A program made the translations under genes and the position numbers. The notes beneath the pieces are model-generated. The model was not told where the DNA came from, did no database searches, and saw nothing but the letters and a program-made list of their open reading frames with translations. Shown one piece after another: positions 10,777 to 21,070 of a stretch of DNA of 64,000 nucleotides (position 1 is its first letter; every line of letters begins with the position of its first letter). Source of the stretch: Misgurnus anguillicaudatus (Eukaryota > Chordata > Actinopteri > Cypriniformes > Cobitidae); contig NC_073356.2 in NCBI RefSeq assembly GCF_027580225.2, forward strand, positions 62,001 through 126,000, given 5' to 3'.

Positions 10777-12244
10777 ATACCATTGAGTTTACCCAGTCTG
10801 TGGGTTCCTCCACTTTTTTAATTACACCAAGAGTTGTCATTTTGTTAAGCTCCTTTTTTAGTTTATCTTTTAGTGGTGCTGAGACTCTTCTTGGAGCATG
10901 TATTACAGGCTTGGCATCTTCTTTGAGCTGTATTTTGTAAGTAAATGGCAGAGCTCCCAGTCCTTTGAAAACATCATCAAATCTGTGTACAATTTCAGTT
11001 GCTGTTTCCTGTTGTGCCACTGTTACCTTTTGACTGTTAATACAGTACACTCGTTTAACCAATCCTAACTCCTCACAGGCTTTGTCACCTAGGAGAGATT
11101 GATGATCAGCTGGGACTACAACAAAGAGAAGGTGATGAGTTGTATTCTTGATGCATATTTTGAGTCTGCATACACCTTGAGTCTTTATGTCTTGTCCATT
11201 GTATGCTTTAAGTGACACTGGACTTTTTCGAATATGGGGCTTGATTTTCATCTGCTTTATGTCATTTATACTTATGAGATTTGCCTTAGCTCCTGTATCA
11301 AGTTTTAGTGCCACACTTGTTCCATTAACTTGCAGAGATACAATCCATTTATCATTGGGAACACTATTCATGTCAGCATCACTCTCATGTTTTTGTTGAA
11401 TTCTTTCTGTATCATCATTGATCATGCCCACAAAGAAAGTGTCTGATAATTCTGTTTCTTCCACAGCATCTACATTTTTCGTTGACTTTGTTTTTGTGAA
11501 ACACTGTTTAGCAAAATGGTTCATGCCTTTACATTTTCCACACTGCTTCCCATATGCTGGACATTGCTTGGGTTGATGCTTTAAACCACATCTCTTGCAA
11601 TTGAAAGCACCTGTGCTTACTTTTGGTGTAGCTTTTAGACTTTGCCTTTTCATTTTATGAGTTACAGCACCCACTACTGGACAGCCAGCATCTGCAGCAT
11701 CCTTCTCACTGAAAGTTTTAACGTGCAAAGAAGCAAGTTCACTTGCATGACAAATCTTAACAACACCTTCTAATGTCAGCTCTGTTTCTCTGAGCAGTCT
11801 TTCTCTCACTTTCTTTTCATGAACTCCAAAGACAATTTGATCTCTGATCATTGATTCATTCAAGATACCGAAGTTGCATGTCTTCGCCTTTAACTTCAAA
11901 TCAGTTAGAAAAGAGTCAAAACTTTCTCCCTGTTGCTGAATACGTGAGCGGAACACATACCTCTCGTACGTTTCATTTTTCTTGGGTGAACAGTGATCGT
12001 CAAATTTCCTTATGACATCATCAAATTTTTGTCCGTCCGCTTCCTCCGCGAATGTGAAAGTATTGTATACTTCTATCGCTTGAGGTCCAGCAACCGTAAG
12101 GAACAACGCTATTTTCCGTGCATCCGGCTTGTTGTCCAGTCCGACTGCTTGCATGTATAGCATGAATTGCTGCTTGAATGCCCGCCAGCTGCTGTCAACA
12201 TTCCCGGTAAGTTTTAGGGACTCCGGTGGTTTTAAGACATCCAT
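10754..12244 (-). CDS. Gypsy gag-protease ORF with start of pol
   Basis: 496 codons starting at an ATG about 30 bp downstream of the 5' LTR. The N-terminal half is a gag-like capsid region (SWRAFKQQFMLYM, KIALFLTVAG, YERYVFRSRIQQ, GESFDSFLTDLKLKAKTCNF). Two zinc knuckles follow (CKRCGLKHQPKQCP and CGKCKGMNHFAKQC), then an aspartic protease with LDTGAKANLIS. The ORF ends at the entry to RT because of the frameshift noted for pol. Gag and pol appear originally to share one frame with no programmed shift. This ORF is open throughout and could still be translated. Confidence 0.9.
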   Translation of the reverse strand: MDVLKPPESLKLTGNVDSSWRAFKQQFMLYMQAVGLDNKPDARKIALFLTVAGPQAIEVYNTFTFAEEADGQKFDDVIRKFDDHCSPKKNETYERYVFRSRIQQQGESFDSFLTDLKLKAKTCNFGILNESMIRDQIVFGVHEKKVRERLLRETELTLEGVVKICHASELASLHVKTFSEKDAADAGCPVVGAVTHKMKRQSLKATPKVSTGAFNCKRCGLKHQPKQCPAYGKQCGKCKGMNHFAKQCFTKTKSTKNVDAVEETELSDTFFVGMINDDTERIQQKHESDADMNSVPNDKWIVSLQVNGTSVALKLDTGAKANLISINDIKQMKIKPHIRKSPVSLKAYNGQDIKTQGVCRLKICIKNTTHHLLFVVVPADHQSLLGDKACEELGLVKRVYCINSQKVTVAQQETATEIVHRFDDVFKGLGALPFTYKIQLKEDAKPVIHAPRRVSAPLKDKLKKELNKMTTLGVIKKVEEPTDWVNSMVCVRKKKW

Positions 12245-12276
12245 TTTGCAGGTTTAGTGTAGCACTCCTGGTACCA

Positions 12277-12455
12277 TGTTGTGTTTAATCAATAAACACA
12301 CTAGAGTTTTATGTAATGAACTCACGTGTAGTCTTTTATTATTTGCACGTCACATGTCTCCAGTTCTTCATCTGATTTCTCTTAGATATCTCTTAGCATA
12401 TATAACACAGTGTTGCCACCTACAGGACATATCCTGAATTACAACTATTACCACA
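12277..12455 (-). repeat. 5' LTR of the gypsy element
   Basis: 179 bp, same boundaries as the 3' LTR. It is immediately followed, reading the minus strand, by TGGTACCAGGAGTG, a tRNA 3'-end complement (possibly leucine; not verified), which fixes the LTR edge. Confidence 0.93.
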
Positions 12456-13146
12456 TCGGTTAGGTGTTGAGACATTTCCTTTCCCTGCAGACTTAGTGTC
12501 TACTCAAGCCAAAAGGTCCTTCCTTGATATTTGAATTCATCCTTTCTTAAACACACACCTCCCTTGGGGGGGAAACAGATCCCCCGAATTGTAGTGTTTA
12601 AATGTAATTCAATCAAAAAGTAGATTTAAGCATAGCATTGCCCTAGATGTCCACACAAACAAAAAGTCGTATACATATCGTTATAAGTATGCGCGGGTGA
12701 AATGTTATGTCATTTGTCTTATACTGTTTAAAATGTTAATATATTAAAAGTATGATTTAAAATAAAATTATTCTTTTAACAGTGATGAGTAATTATACTT
12801 TTAACTACAGGCTTGTCTAGTTTGTACTTTTTCCCATCGGTTTTCATGAAGATATATTCTTTACATTATAATTTTATAAGTGTCTATAATTTACTAGAGA
12901 AGCTTATATTTATAGTTGATAATCTTATTTGTAAAAGGTTTAAAAATAAATAGCCAAATAAAATATAGGGTGGGGTTTGTGTCATGTAAATATGTGGGGT
13001 ATGGCCTCCTGAGTCTGGCAAGCACCGCCTCGGTAGTTCAAAAGGTTGGATTCTCATTTGGGCCCTTACACCAGTAACTGATTTTCGCGAGGACATCTCT
13101 TTCTCTCAGTTATATTAAAGAGGCCTTGTTTTATTTTTCTCAAACA
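12456..13146 (+). other. Left arm: last 170-bp unit, AT-rich stretch and gene A 5' region
   Basis: Mirrors about 20011-20700 in the right arm. 12461-12540 is the innermost subterminal repeat unit. 12560-12980 is AT-rich. 12960-13146 is the leader upstream of the gene A start, with TATA-like words (ctatattttattt region on the mirrored strand) and a conserved stretch (CACCGCCTCGGTAGTTCAAA). The strong conservation between arms up to the ATG suggests promoter/leader sequence, but no element can be named. Confidence 0.55.
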
Positions 13147-14682
13147 ATGGATTCAGGACTCGCTGGTAAGTTATTTTGTTTGTTTTATATGTTTTATTTA
13201 TCATGTTTGATATACCAAGTTATCTTCATTTGTAAAAACAGTCTTATTTTGTTTTTATTTTTAACATTTAACAGGCTTTTAAATGTGTATGTATACGATA
13301 CAGGAATTTTTAAAACGCTACCTCCCTACCAACATTTTGACCAGATCGACCAGCTTTGTAAGTGTTTTAAGTATATTTTCAAGTAAACTTCCTGAATGAT
13401 CACATGAGCGCATTTATGTATGTATATTTTATATTACACGTTTATTCCAAATTAGTGAATTCTACTTTGATAAATACTGAAGAGCAAAGCGACACCAGGA
13501 CCAGCGATCTGCAAGGTAATACTGTGTTTTTTAATTATACATTCAGATTTTCTGAAAAACGTGATACTTACATTTTTACACTTTTATACCCACAGTTAAC
13601 AACCCCGCAACAAATGAGGGCTCCCAAGGCCCCAATGGGGGCCGCGAACCGCAAGGCGACTATATTATTTGATCTTTACATCTCTTTAATGTGTATTATT
13701 GACTGTTACATGTGTCTTAATTCTTTTTGAAAAAACTTTTCTTTCTGTTTTATACATGTAGATGCTGCATTACTAGTCACACAACCAGGATTTGTACCAC
13801 AGAAACCCTCTACAAAATCTTCAAGACTTAGTCTTAGTCGGAAACGTAAGCAGGCCCGTTCTATTACCCTTGATAAAAGGGCATGCCCGGACCATACACT
13901 AGTCTCTGATGCACAACCTCTGGATACTACCACAGATTTCATTAAAACAGTTGGTAAGTGTGATTTATATGGCTAAATATTTGATTTTTAAATACTGTGG
14001 TGTTGTAGTATACTAATCTTACTGTATTTAAACAGATTTCTATACAGAAAACCTGTTAGGAGCTGGAGATGTCACAAATTCATGGTCTGCAGCGTTGGCA
14101 AGGGCCTCAGAAGCTAACGGTGATGCAATAGTACCGGTAGTTAATACCGTACTTCCATCGTCTTTGGACTCGCAGACATCTGCGGCGGTTAATCTGCCAA
14201 CTGTGGTTGGTGACGGTGTTGAGGATGAATCTTCTGTGATCTTTGAAACATCTCCACCCACAAACCAGGAACACTTCAACAATGAGTTGTTGCAGGAATT
14301 GACAGCGCAAGTGAGAAGACTGACTGAAGGCATCGCTGTCATAATTTCAAGGTGTGCAGATCAAGACGTATTGCTGAGAAGACTGACTGAAGGCATCGCT
14401 GCCATAATTTCGAGGTCTACAGCTCAAGATGCATTGCTGAGAAAACAGACTGAAGGCATCGCAGCCATAATTTCGTGGTCTAAAGATCAAGAGGTATTGA
14501 CCAGACTTATATTTGAAGCTCACCAGAAGACTTCTGAAGAACAAAACTTGGTGACCAGAGTGCTGCTTGATCGATTGGTGGACATTGAAAAAGCCCAAAG
14601 AAAGGAATTCGACCTACAGGAAAGTACGGTAATTCTACTTCAACAAGTTAAAGATGCTGTTTCATGCAATAATGGTTTATAG
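13147..14682 (+). CDS. Gene A (left copy): six-exon gene, unknown family, repeat-bearing coiled-coil-like C-terminus
   Basis: Proposed exons: 13147-13165, 13304-13357, 13456-13515, 13596-13655, 13762-13953, 14036-14682. All five introns are phase 1, have AG acceptors and GT donors (exon 4 has GC: CAAG|GCGACT), and the joined frame is open for about 343 codons. Exons 2, 3 and 4 are 54, 60 and 60 nt; exon 5 is 192 nt. Exon 5 has a basic patch (SLSRKRKQAR) resembling a nuclear-localisation signal. Exon 6 ends in three tandem 21-residue repeats (LTEGIAAIISRSTAQDALLR type) in a heptad-like Leu/Ile pattern, likely an oligomerising coiled coil. I do not recognise the family. Start chosen because the right arm conserves it and its splice donor. 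Confidence 0.7.
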
Positions 14683-14689
14683 TTGAAAT

Positions 14690-14900
14690 AAGTGTTGCTG
14701 TTGCTGGGTTTTATTCTACTATTTTGCGAAGCTGTTTTAAATGTGCTTTTAAATATGTTTTGATTATTTTGGTGTTGCTGGGTTTTTTCTACTATTTTGC
14801 GAAGCTGTTTTAAATGTGTTTTTAAATATGTATTTGGTTATTTTGGTGATGCTGGTTTATAGTTGAAATACGTGTTGTTGCAGAGGTTTTCTACTATTTT
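14690..14900 (+). repeat. ~80-bp tandem repeat after gene A, left arm
   Basis: The phrase CTACTATTTTGCGAAGCTG followed by TTTTAAATGTG(C/T)TTTTAAATATG recurs at about 14718 and 14800, with a degenerate third copy. The right arm has the same block three times (16080-16300). It lies in the presumed 3' untranslated region of gene A. Confidence 0.8.
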
Positions 14901-15090
14901 GTGATACCGGTTTAATTGCGATATTTTTTTTTTGATTGCTAGTTTTATTACGGTTAAGTGTAATTTAAGTGTTTTTTTCTTTTTGTTTGGCTGTATCGAC
15001 ATTGGCTAACGTTGATTTGTGGTGCTATTTTGGGTATAATCAGAGAAAATATCTGTGTAATCCTGGAGAAGTTCTAAATATTTTTTGAAA

Positions 15091-15250
15091 ATGGCTGGTA
15101 AAAGAGTGCATTCAGATGATGATTTACATAGCTGTCAAGAAATACCTACTGTAAGGGCATGAGACTGAGGCTGAAATGTTTGCTGCCGCACAAGACCAAT
15201 TACTTGAAAGGGTAAACGAAATGATTCGGTCATATCCACATCAGATTTGA
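15091..15250 (+). pseudogene. Gene B, truncated left-arm copy
   Basis: Begins MAGKRVHSDDDLHSCQEIPT at 15091 and matches the right-arm gene B reading the opposite way. Compared with the right copy it lacks 5 bp (left GTAAGGGCATGAG, right GTAAGGGCTAGGCATGAG), which breaks the frame after about 23 codons. Homology ends at about 15249, where the palindrome arm stops. Confidence 0.8.
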
Positions 15251-15827
15251 GACTGCTGCCTTTTAGACTGATATTAATGTAGGAATTCTCACCTCCTATC
15301 TGTCTGGAGAATGAAACCATTTCCGACAGAATATTTTGAACAAATATAGTGTACGCTGCCAAATCTGTGGTTATGATCTCGCGCAAATTTAGATTTCTGT
15401 GGATTTCTAGACCATTAAAATAGGGTCTCGGGACTATTGTGTAATCACTTACTGTCCCTCCATCACGCACTAGCGTGTCCACGTCACTCTGACTTAAACC
15501 CGTAAGGGTGTCTGTCGTGTTAGAATTATCGTTAGGATTTACTACGCCATAACCTGTTTGTAACAAATTTGTTTCAAATCTTTGTTCATATGACCGAATC
15601 ATTTCATTTTATCTTTCACGTATTTGTTCGTATGTTAGGTCTACCCTCGCAGGCACAGGTTCTAAAATCTGATGTGGATATGACCGAATCATTTCGTTTA
15701 CCCTTTCAAGTAATTGGTCTTGTGCGGCAGCAAACATTTCAGCCTCAGTCTCATGCCTAGCCCTTACAGTAGGTATTTCTTGACAGCTATGTAAATCATC
15801 ATCCGAATGCACTCTTTTACCAGCCAT
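15250..15827 (-). pseudogene. Gene B: unknown protein crossing the palindrome centre, 3' end lost
   Basis: Starts at ATG 15827 inside the right arm and runs through the unique centre (15663-15250). The N-terminal ~75 residues are charged (HSDDDLHS, ETEAEMFAAAQDQLLERVNE). A TAA at about 15606 splits the frame, in a stretch that nearly duplicates an upstream one (NEMIRSY occurs twice), so the frame may have broken during a local duplication. The downstream part (155-residue ORF start at 15602) contains TLTGLSQSDVDTLVRDGG, PYFNGLEIHRNLNLREIITT and GGENSYINISLKGSSL, an ordered-looking domain I cannot assign. At 15250 it runs into the inverted left arm, so the true C-terminus is missing. Virus-like structural or replication functions are possible but unproven. 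Confidence 0.65.
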
Positions 15828-15834
15828 TTTCAAA

Positions 15835-16313
15835 AAATATTTAGAACTTCTCCAGGATTACACAGATATTTTCTCTGATTATACCCAAAATAGCATTACA
15901 AATTAACGTTAGCCAACGTCGATACAGCCAAACAAAAAGAAAAAAACACCCAAACTACACCCAACCGCAACAAAACCAGCAATCCCAAAAAAAAAAAATA
16001 TCGCAATTAAACCGGTATCACAAAACAGCAGAAAACCTCCGCAACAACACGTAATTCAACTATAAACCAGCATCACCAAAATAACCAAATACATATTTAA
16101 AAACACATTTAAAACAGCTTCGCAAAATAGTAGAAAAAACCCTGCAACACCAAAATAACCAAATACATATTTAAAAACACATTTAAAACAGCTTCGCAAA
16201 ATAGTAGAAAAAACCAAGCAACACCAAAATAATCAAAACATATTTAAAAGCACATTTAAAACAGCTTCGTAAAATAGTAGAATAAAACCCAGCAACAACA
16301 ACACTTATTTCAA
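15835..16313 (-). other. Right arm: spacer between gene B and gene A with ~80-bp tandem repeats
   Basis: Reverse complement of 14683-15085. 16080-16300 holds three copies of a unit with TTTAAAACAGCTTCGCAAAA. The two divergent starts of gene B and convergent ends of gene A are mirror-symmetric around the centre. Confidence 0.8.
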
Positions 16314-16792
16314 CTATAAACCATTATTGCGTGAAACAGCATCTTTAACTTGTTGAAGTAGAATTACCGTACTTTCCTGTAGGTCGAATTCCTTTCTTTG
16401 GGCTTTTTCAATGTCCACCAATCGATCAAGCAGCACTCTGTTCACCAAGTTTTGTTCTTCAGAAGTCTTCTGGTGAGCTTCAAATATAAGTCTGGTCAAT
16501 ACCTCTTGATCTTTAGACCACGAAATTATGGCTGCGATGCCTTCAGTCTGTTTTCTCAGCAATGCATCTTGAGCTGTAGACCTCGAAATTATGGCAGCGA
16601 TGCCTTCAGTCAGTCTTCTCACTTGCGCTGTCAATTCCTGCAACAACTCATTGTTGAAATGTTCCTGGTTTGTAGGTAGAGATGTTTCAAAAATCACAGA
16701 AGACCCATCCTCAACACCGGCACCAACCACACCCGGCAGACCAACCGCCACAGACGTCCGCGAGTCCAAAGACGATGGCAGTACGGTATTAA

Positions 16793-18432
16793 AGGGCCAT
16801 TTCACCCATAGGAACATTAATCTTTATGGAAAGTGAGTCATATTTGTAGTCAAAATGTAACATAAATGTAGAATTTTGTGCCTATTTGACAGAGAAAAGA
16901 CAAAATGTGACTTTAGAGCACATTTGTATGAAAAACTACAACTCCCACTATGCACCACAATGCACAGCTCTGCAAGCCACTCCCATTAATCGGAACACGG
17001 CTCAGACATGCTATTATGTACATAAATGCCACGTTAGTAAAACAAAGAAAATAGCCACCACCACTGTGTCTGACTGACACCAATCATGATTTACTTTTAA
17101 ACGTGATGTTACATTGTGTTACACACAATAACACTCTGGCCTGGTGTGTAGCAAAGTCTTATTCAAACAGTAACGTGCAGTTTTAGATCCGCGGTACAAA
17201 TGTCTTTTCAAGTAGTTAAAAAAGGGTATGCATTTTAAATGTTTATTTAGTTTTACCAATTTTCTTTTTGTCTCTTGTTTACTGTAATTACATTTGTGTT
17301 ATTATTGGCCTCACTGCTTTCACAATATAGACATATAAAACACCGCTCAGATATGCTATTGTGTACATAAATGCCACGTTAGTATAACAAAGAAAATATA
17401 AACACTTACGTTAGACGTTCGTTTATCCCTGCATCCTCCACACAAACGCGTCCCCTGCATAATATCTCCACAGACAAGCTGCCTCAGCTCTTGGAGCTTG
17501 TGCTCGTAAACCGAAACACGTCTTTGATATAAGCACGCGACCAGAAACATTCACAAAACAAACGTTCATATCCTTATCTGATCCAGAAATGTTAAACCGA
17601 AAGCAAACGGCGCGAGTCCGTCCAAGCTTATATACTCCGCAGCGCGTCTGCTCGTAAACCGAAACATGTCCGTGAAATAAACGTTCCAAACGCGCGCAAA
17701 GTTCCTCTCTTGCATAGAAACCTTCACCAAACAATCGCCCATATCCTTATCTGATGCAGAAATGTAATAAAGCAAGCATACAGCGGGAATACAGGCAGTT
17801 GTCTGTCCAAGCTTCTCTGCGCAGCAGAGGCCGATGGTTTCTGCGTCTTCACCGGGCTCCTCTACCCAGCCAACGCCCAGGCTCCGGCCTACTCCTCGGG
17901 CTTCTGTTCCTACATCTGCCTCAGCTCTTTGCAGTATTGTGGCTCATAAAGGTGCAATGAACAGCGGATTAGAGCATCACGCTTGTAAAATCACCCTCTT
18001 CCATGTAATATTGATTAACTTCCACTGTTATTGTAACATGAATTCGGCTCGCTCCACAACTTCTGTTTAGCTTAGCTTAGCATAAAGATGGCGGCTGATC
18101 GTTTTTTTTCGGTCTGTGTTCGTATATTTTCGTAAGTCCCACCCACTTGTCTGTAATTGGTCTGAAGCGCGAGTGGGTCCCACCCATAGCCCCCACCTTG
18201 GAAAAATGAGGAATGAGTGTCTGTAGTCTTTCACACTCAATAGAGATACAGGATTTCCTTCTTTCAATGACGCAAAATGACGATTTTTACATCATTGAAA
18301 GAAGGAAGTGCCTCACTGAACTCAGTATTTCTCCCCTCTCAGGGGAAACTGAGGGAATGGTGCACGACCATTCAAAAACATGACTGGGGTTCTAACGGTA
18401 CAAAGCTTAATGCAAATGGGTGAAGTTTCCCT
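16793..18432. mobile_element. 1.64-kb nonautonomous TTAA (piggyBac-like) element
   Basis: Flanked by TTAA at 16789-16792 and 18433-18436. Ends AGGGCCATTTCACCCA and TGGGTGAAGTTTCCCT are inverted repeats (three mismatches). The insertion site in the left arm is intact (GTAGTTAATACC), proving insertion into gene A exon 6 after arm duplication. No transposase ORF. Inside are a ~45-bp direct repeat (TACATAAATGCCACGTTAGT at 17018 and about 17363) and a degenerate ~170-bp duplication at 17455-17810 (GCTCGTAAACCGAAACA). Confidence 0.9.
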
Positions 18433-18743
18433 TTAACTACCGGTACTATTGCATCACCGTTAGCTTCTGAGGCCCTTGCCCACGCTGCAGACCATGAATT
18501 TGTGACATCTCCAGCTCCTAACAGGTTTTCTGTATAGAAATCTGTTTAAATACAGTAAGATTAGTATACTACAACACCACAGTATTTAAAAATCGAATAT
18601 TTAGCCATATAAATCACACTTACCAACTGTTTTAATGAAATCTGTGGTAGTATCCAGAGGTTGTGCATCAGAGACTAGTGTATGGTCCGGGCATGCCCTT
18701 TTATCAAGGGTAATAGAACGGGCCTGCTTACGTTTCCGACTAA

Positions 18744-19425
18744 AGTACTATTCGGACGGGATTAGTTTTACATAGGGAGGTGGGGTAAAGCAAGTTTTTA
18801 TCAGAGCTTCTCGGTGATTTTAGTCCAGTCCGAATGCTCTATGTCAGTAATCATTACGGACAATGTCAGTAAAGTTTACGGCGTCTTTTACCTTCTGTGA
18901 AAAGGTCCGGAGAAATTACCTCAGGTAATACTAATCCAGTGCGAATAGACCAGCTGTAAATATCCACGTAAATCGCGTCATTTCCTTTCAATTTGCGGGT
19001 TTCTTTTAAATATAGAAGCGCTTAAAGAAGCATTTACTTGCGTTCTAGACGGGAAACAAGTCAGTGGCAGGTCAGTTTCTGAATAAAACACGACACAAAC
19101 TTTAAAAAATAAGTCAAATTCACTTCTCAGATTCGCGGAACTGTTTACGAAACTGACGTTCTCCCCAAACTGAAATTAATCACAGTGTTTCGCGTTTTCC
19201 TTGTCTGTGTCATGTTGTTTGCACATCTGATATCTGGAAGCAAGGTAACGTGCACGTGAAGACGAGAGGTGACGCGCTGCGCAAACGAGTTACCCCTCCC
19301 ACTTCTGAATGTTTTACTGAGATTTCTAATCCCGTCCGAATTGAAAATTAATATTACCGATGTTCTGTGGTAAAATTACATTACGCCATCTACTCCTGTA
19401 AAACGAATCCCGTCCGAATAGGGTT
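18744..19425. mobile_element. 0.68-kb nonautonomous PIF-Harbinger-like element
   Basis: Flanked by TAA at 18741-18743 and 19426-19428, the TWA-type duplication expected of PIF-Harbinger. Ends AGTACTATTCGGACGGGATT and AATCCCGTCCGAATAGGGTT are inverted. The uninterrupted sequence is visible in left-arm exon 5 (CGACTAAGACTAAG). No transposase. Confidence 0.88.
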
Positions 19426-20639
19426 TAAGACTAAGTCTTGAAGATTTTGTAGAAGTTTTCTGTGGTGCAAATCCTGGTTGTGTGACTAGTAATGCAGCAT
19501 CTACATGTATAAAACAGAAAGAAAAGTTTTTTCAAAAAGAATTAAGACACATGTAACAGTCAATAATACACATTAAAGAGATGTAAAGATCAAATAATAT
19601 AGTCACCTTGCAGTTCGCAGCCCCCATTAAAGCCTTGAGAACCCTCATTTATTGCGGGGTTATTAACTATGGGTATAAAAGTGTAAAAATGTAAGTATCA
19701 CGTTTTTCAGAAAATCTGAATGTATAATTAAAAAACACAGTATTACCTTGCAGATCGCTGGTCCTAGTGTCGCTTTGCTCTTCAATATTTATCAAAGTAG
19801 AATTCACTAATTTGGAATAAACGTGTAATATAAAATATACATACATAAATGCGCTCATATGATCATTCAGGAAATTTACTGCCTGTTAAATGTTAAAAAT
19901 AAAAACAAAATAAGACTGTTTTTACAAATGAAGATAACTTGGTATATCAAACATGATAAATAAAACATATAAAACAAACAAAATAACTTACCAGCGAGTC
20001 CTGAATCCATTGTTTGAGAAAAATAAAACAAGGCCTCTTTAATATAACTGAGAGAAAGAGATGTCCTCGCGAAAATCAGTTACTGGTGTAAGGGCCCAAA
20101 TGAGAATCCAACCTTTTGAACTACCGAGGCGGTGCTTGCCAGACTCAGGAGGCCATACCCCACATATTTACATGACACAAACCCCACCCTATATTTTATT
20201 TGGCTATTTATTTTTAAACCTTTTACAAATAAGATTATCAACTATAAATATAAGCTTCTCTAGTAAATTATAGACACTTATAAAATTATAATGTAAAGAA
20301 TATATCTTCATGAAAACCGATGGGAAAAAGTACAAACTAGACAAGCCTGTAGTTAAAAGTATAATTACTCATCACTGTTAAAAGAATAATTTTATTTTAA
20401 ATCATACTTTTAATATATTAACATTTTAAACAGTATAAGACAAATGACATAACATTTCGCCCACGCATGCTTGTAACGATGTGTATAGCCTGCGACTTTT
20501 TATTTGTGTAGACATCTGGGGCAGTGCTATGCTTAAATCTACTTTTTAATTGAATTACATTTAAACACTACAATTCAAAAGATCTGTTTTCCCCCAAAAA
20601 AGGTGTGTGTTTAAGAAAGGGTGAATTCAAATATCAAGC

Positions 20640-21070
20640 AAGGACCTTTTGGCTTGAGTAGACACTAAGTCTGCAGGGGAAAGGAAATGTCTTAACACCT
20701 AACCGAGTTCCTAAACTTTTCATCTATTGATCTAGATTATTGTAATACCATGGCACCTTGTTTGTGGGAGATGACAGAGACTGCTAGGAAGTAATATTTG
20801 AATATCAAGGAAGACCCTTTGGCGTGAGCAGACACTTAGTCTGCAGGGAAAGGAAATGTCTTAACGCCTAGCAGAGCTCGTAAAGTTACCATCTATTGAT
20901 CTAGATTATTGTAATACCATGGCACCTTGTTTGTGGGAGATGACTGAGACTGCAAGGAAGTAATATTTGAATATCAAGGAAGACCCTTTGGCGTGAGCAG
21001 ACACTTAGTCTGCAGGGAAAGGAAATGTCTTAACGCCTAGCCGAGTTCCTAAACGTTTATTCTATTGAAC
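20640..21070. repeat. ~170-bp subterminal tandem repeat, right arm
   Basis: Three units marked by GGAAATGTCTTAAC at 20685, 20853 and 21022 (168-169 bp steps), reverse complements of the left-arm units. One unit fewer than the left arm. Confidence 0.85.

Larger units (their letters stand above)
7931..12455 (-). mobile_element. Ty3/gypsy LTR retrotransposon (Mag / K02A2.6-like), inserted in the left arm
   Basis: Two direct LTRs of 179 bp (7931-8109, 12277-12455) start TG and end CA and differ at about three positions by eye. The flanking 5-bp repeat is TTGGT (7926-7930) / TCGGT (12456-12460), one mismatch. The coding strand is minus. Next to the 5' LTR (on the 12276 side) is a primer-binding site TGGTACCAGGAGTG; a polypurine tract AAAGAAAGGGAGA abuts the 3' LTR at 8110. 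Gag-protease, RT-RNase H and integrase follow in order, broken by two frameshifts and one in-frame stop. It interrupts the 170-bp tandem repeat. Young but not intact. Confidence 0.95.
16314..20010 (-). pseudogene. Gene A (right copy), exon 2 deleted and twice interrupted
   Basis: Mirror copy of the left gene A. Exon 1 19992-20010; exon 2 is absent, removed by a deletion of roughly 110 bp (near 19880) that takes out the exon and its flanks; exon 3 19747-19806; exon 4 19607-19666 with a normal GT donor; exon 5 18624-19500, split by a Harbinger-like element; exon 6 16314-18541, split by a TTAA element. Exon 6 has only two of the 21-residue repeats, against three on the left. Loss of exon 2 (54 nt, phase 1 both sides) would keep frame, but the two insertions destroy the gene. 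Confidence 0.8.

Noticed and set aside
12980..13100. tRNA-like segment upstream of gene A
   Set aside because: Some box-like words (ggtagttcaaaagg) but no acceptor stem or box A in position; kept as leader sequence.
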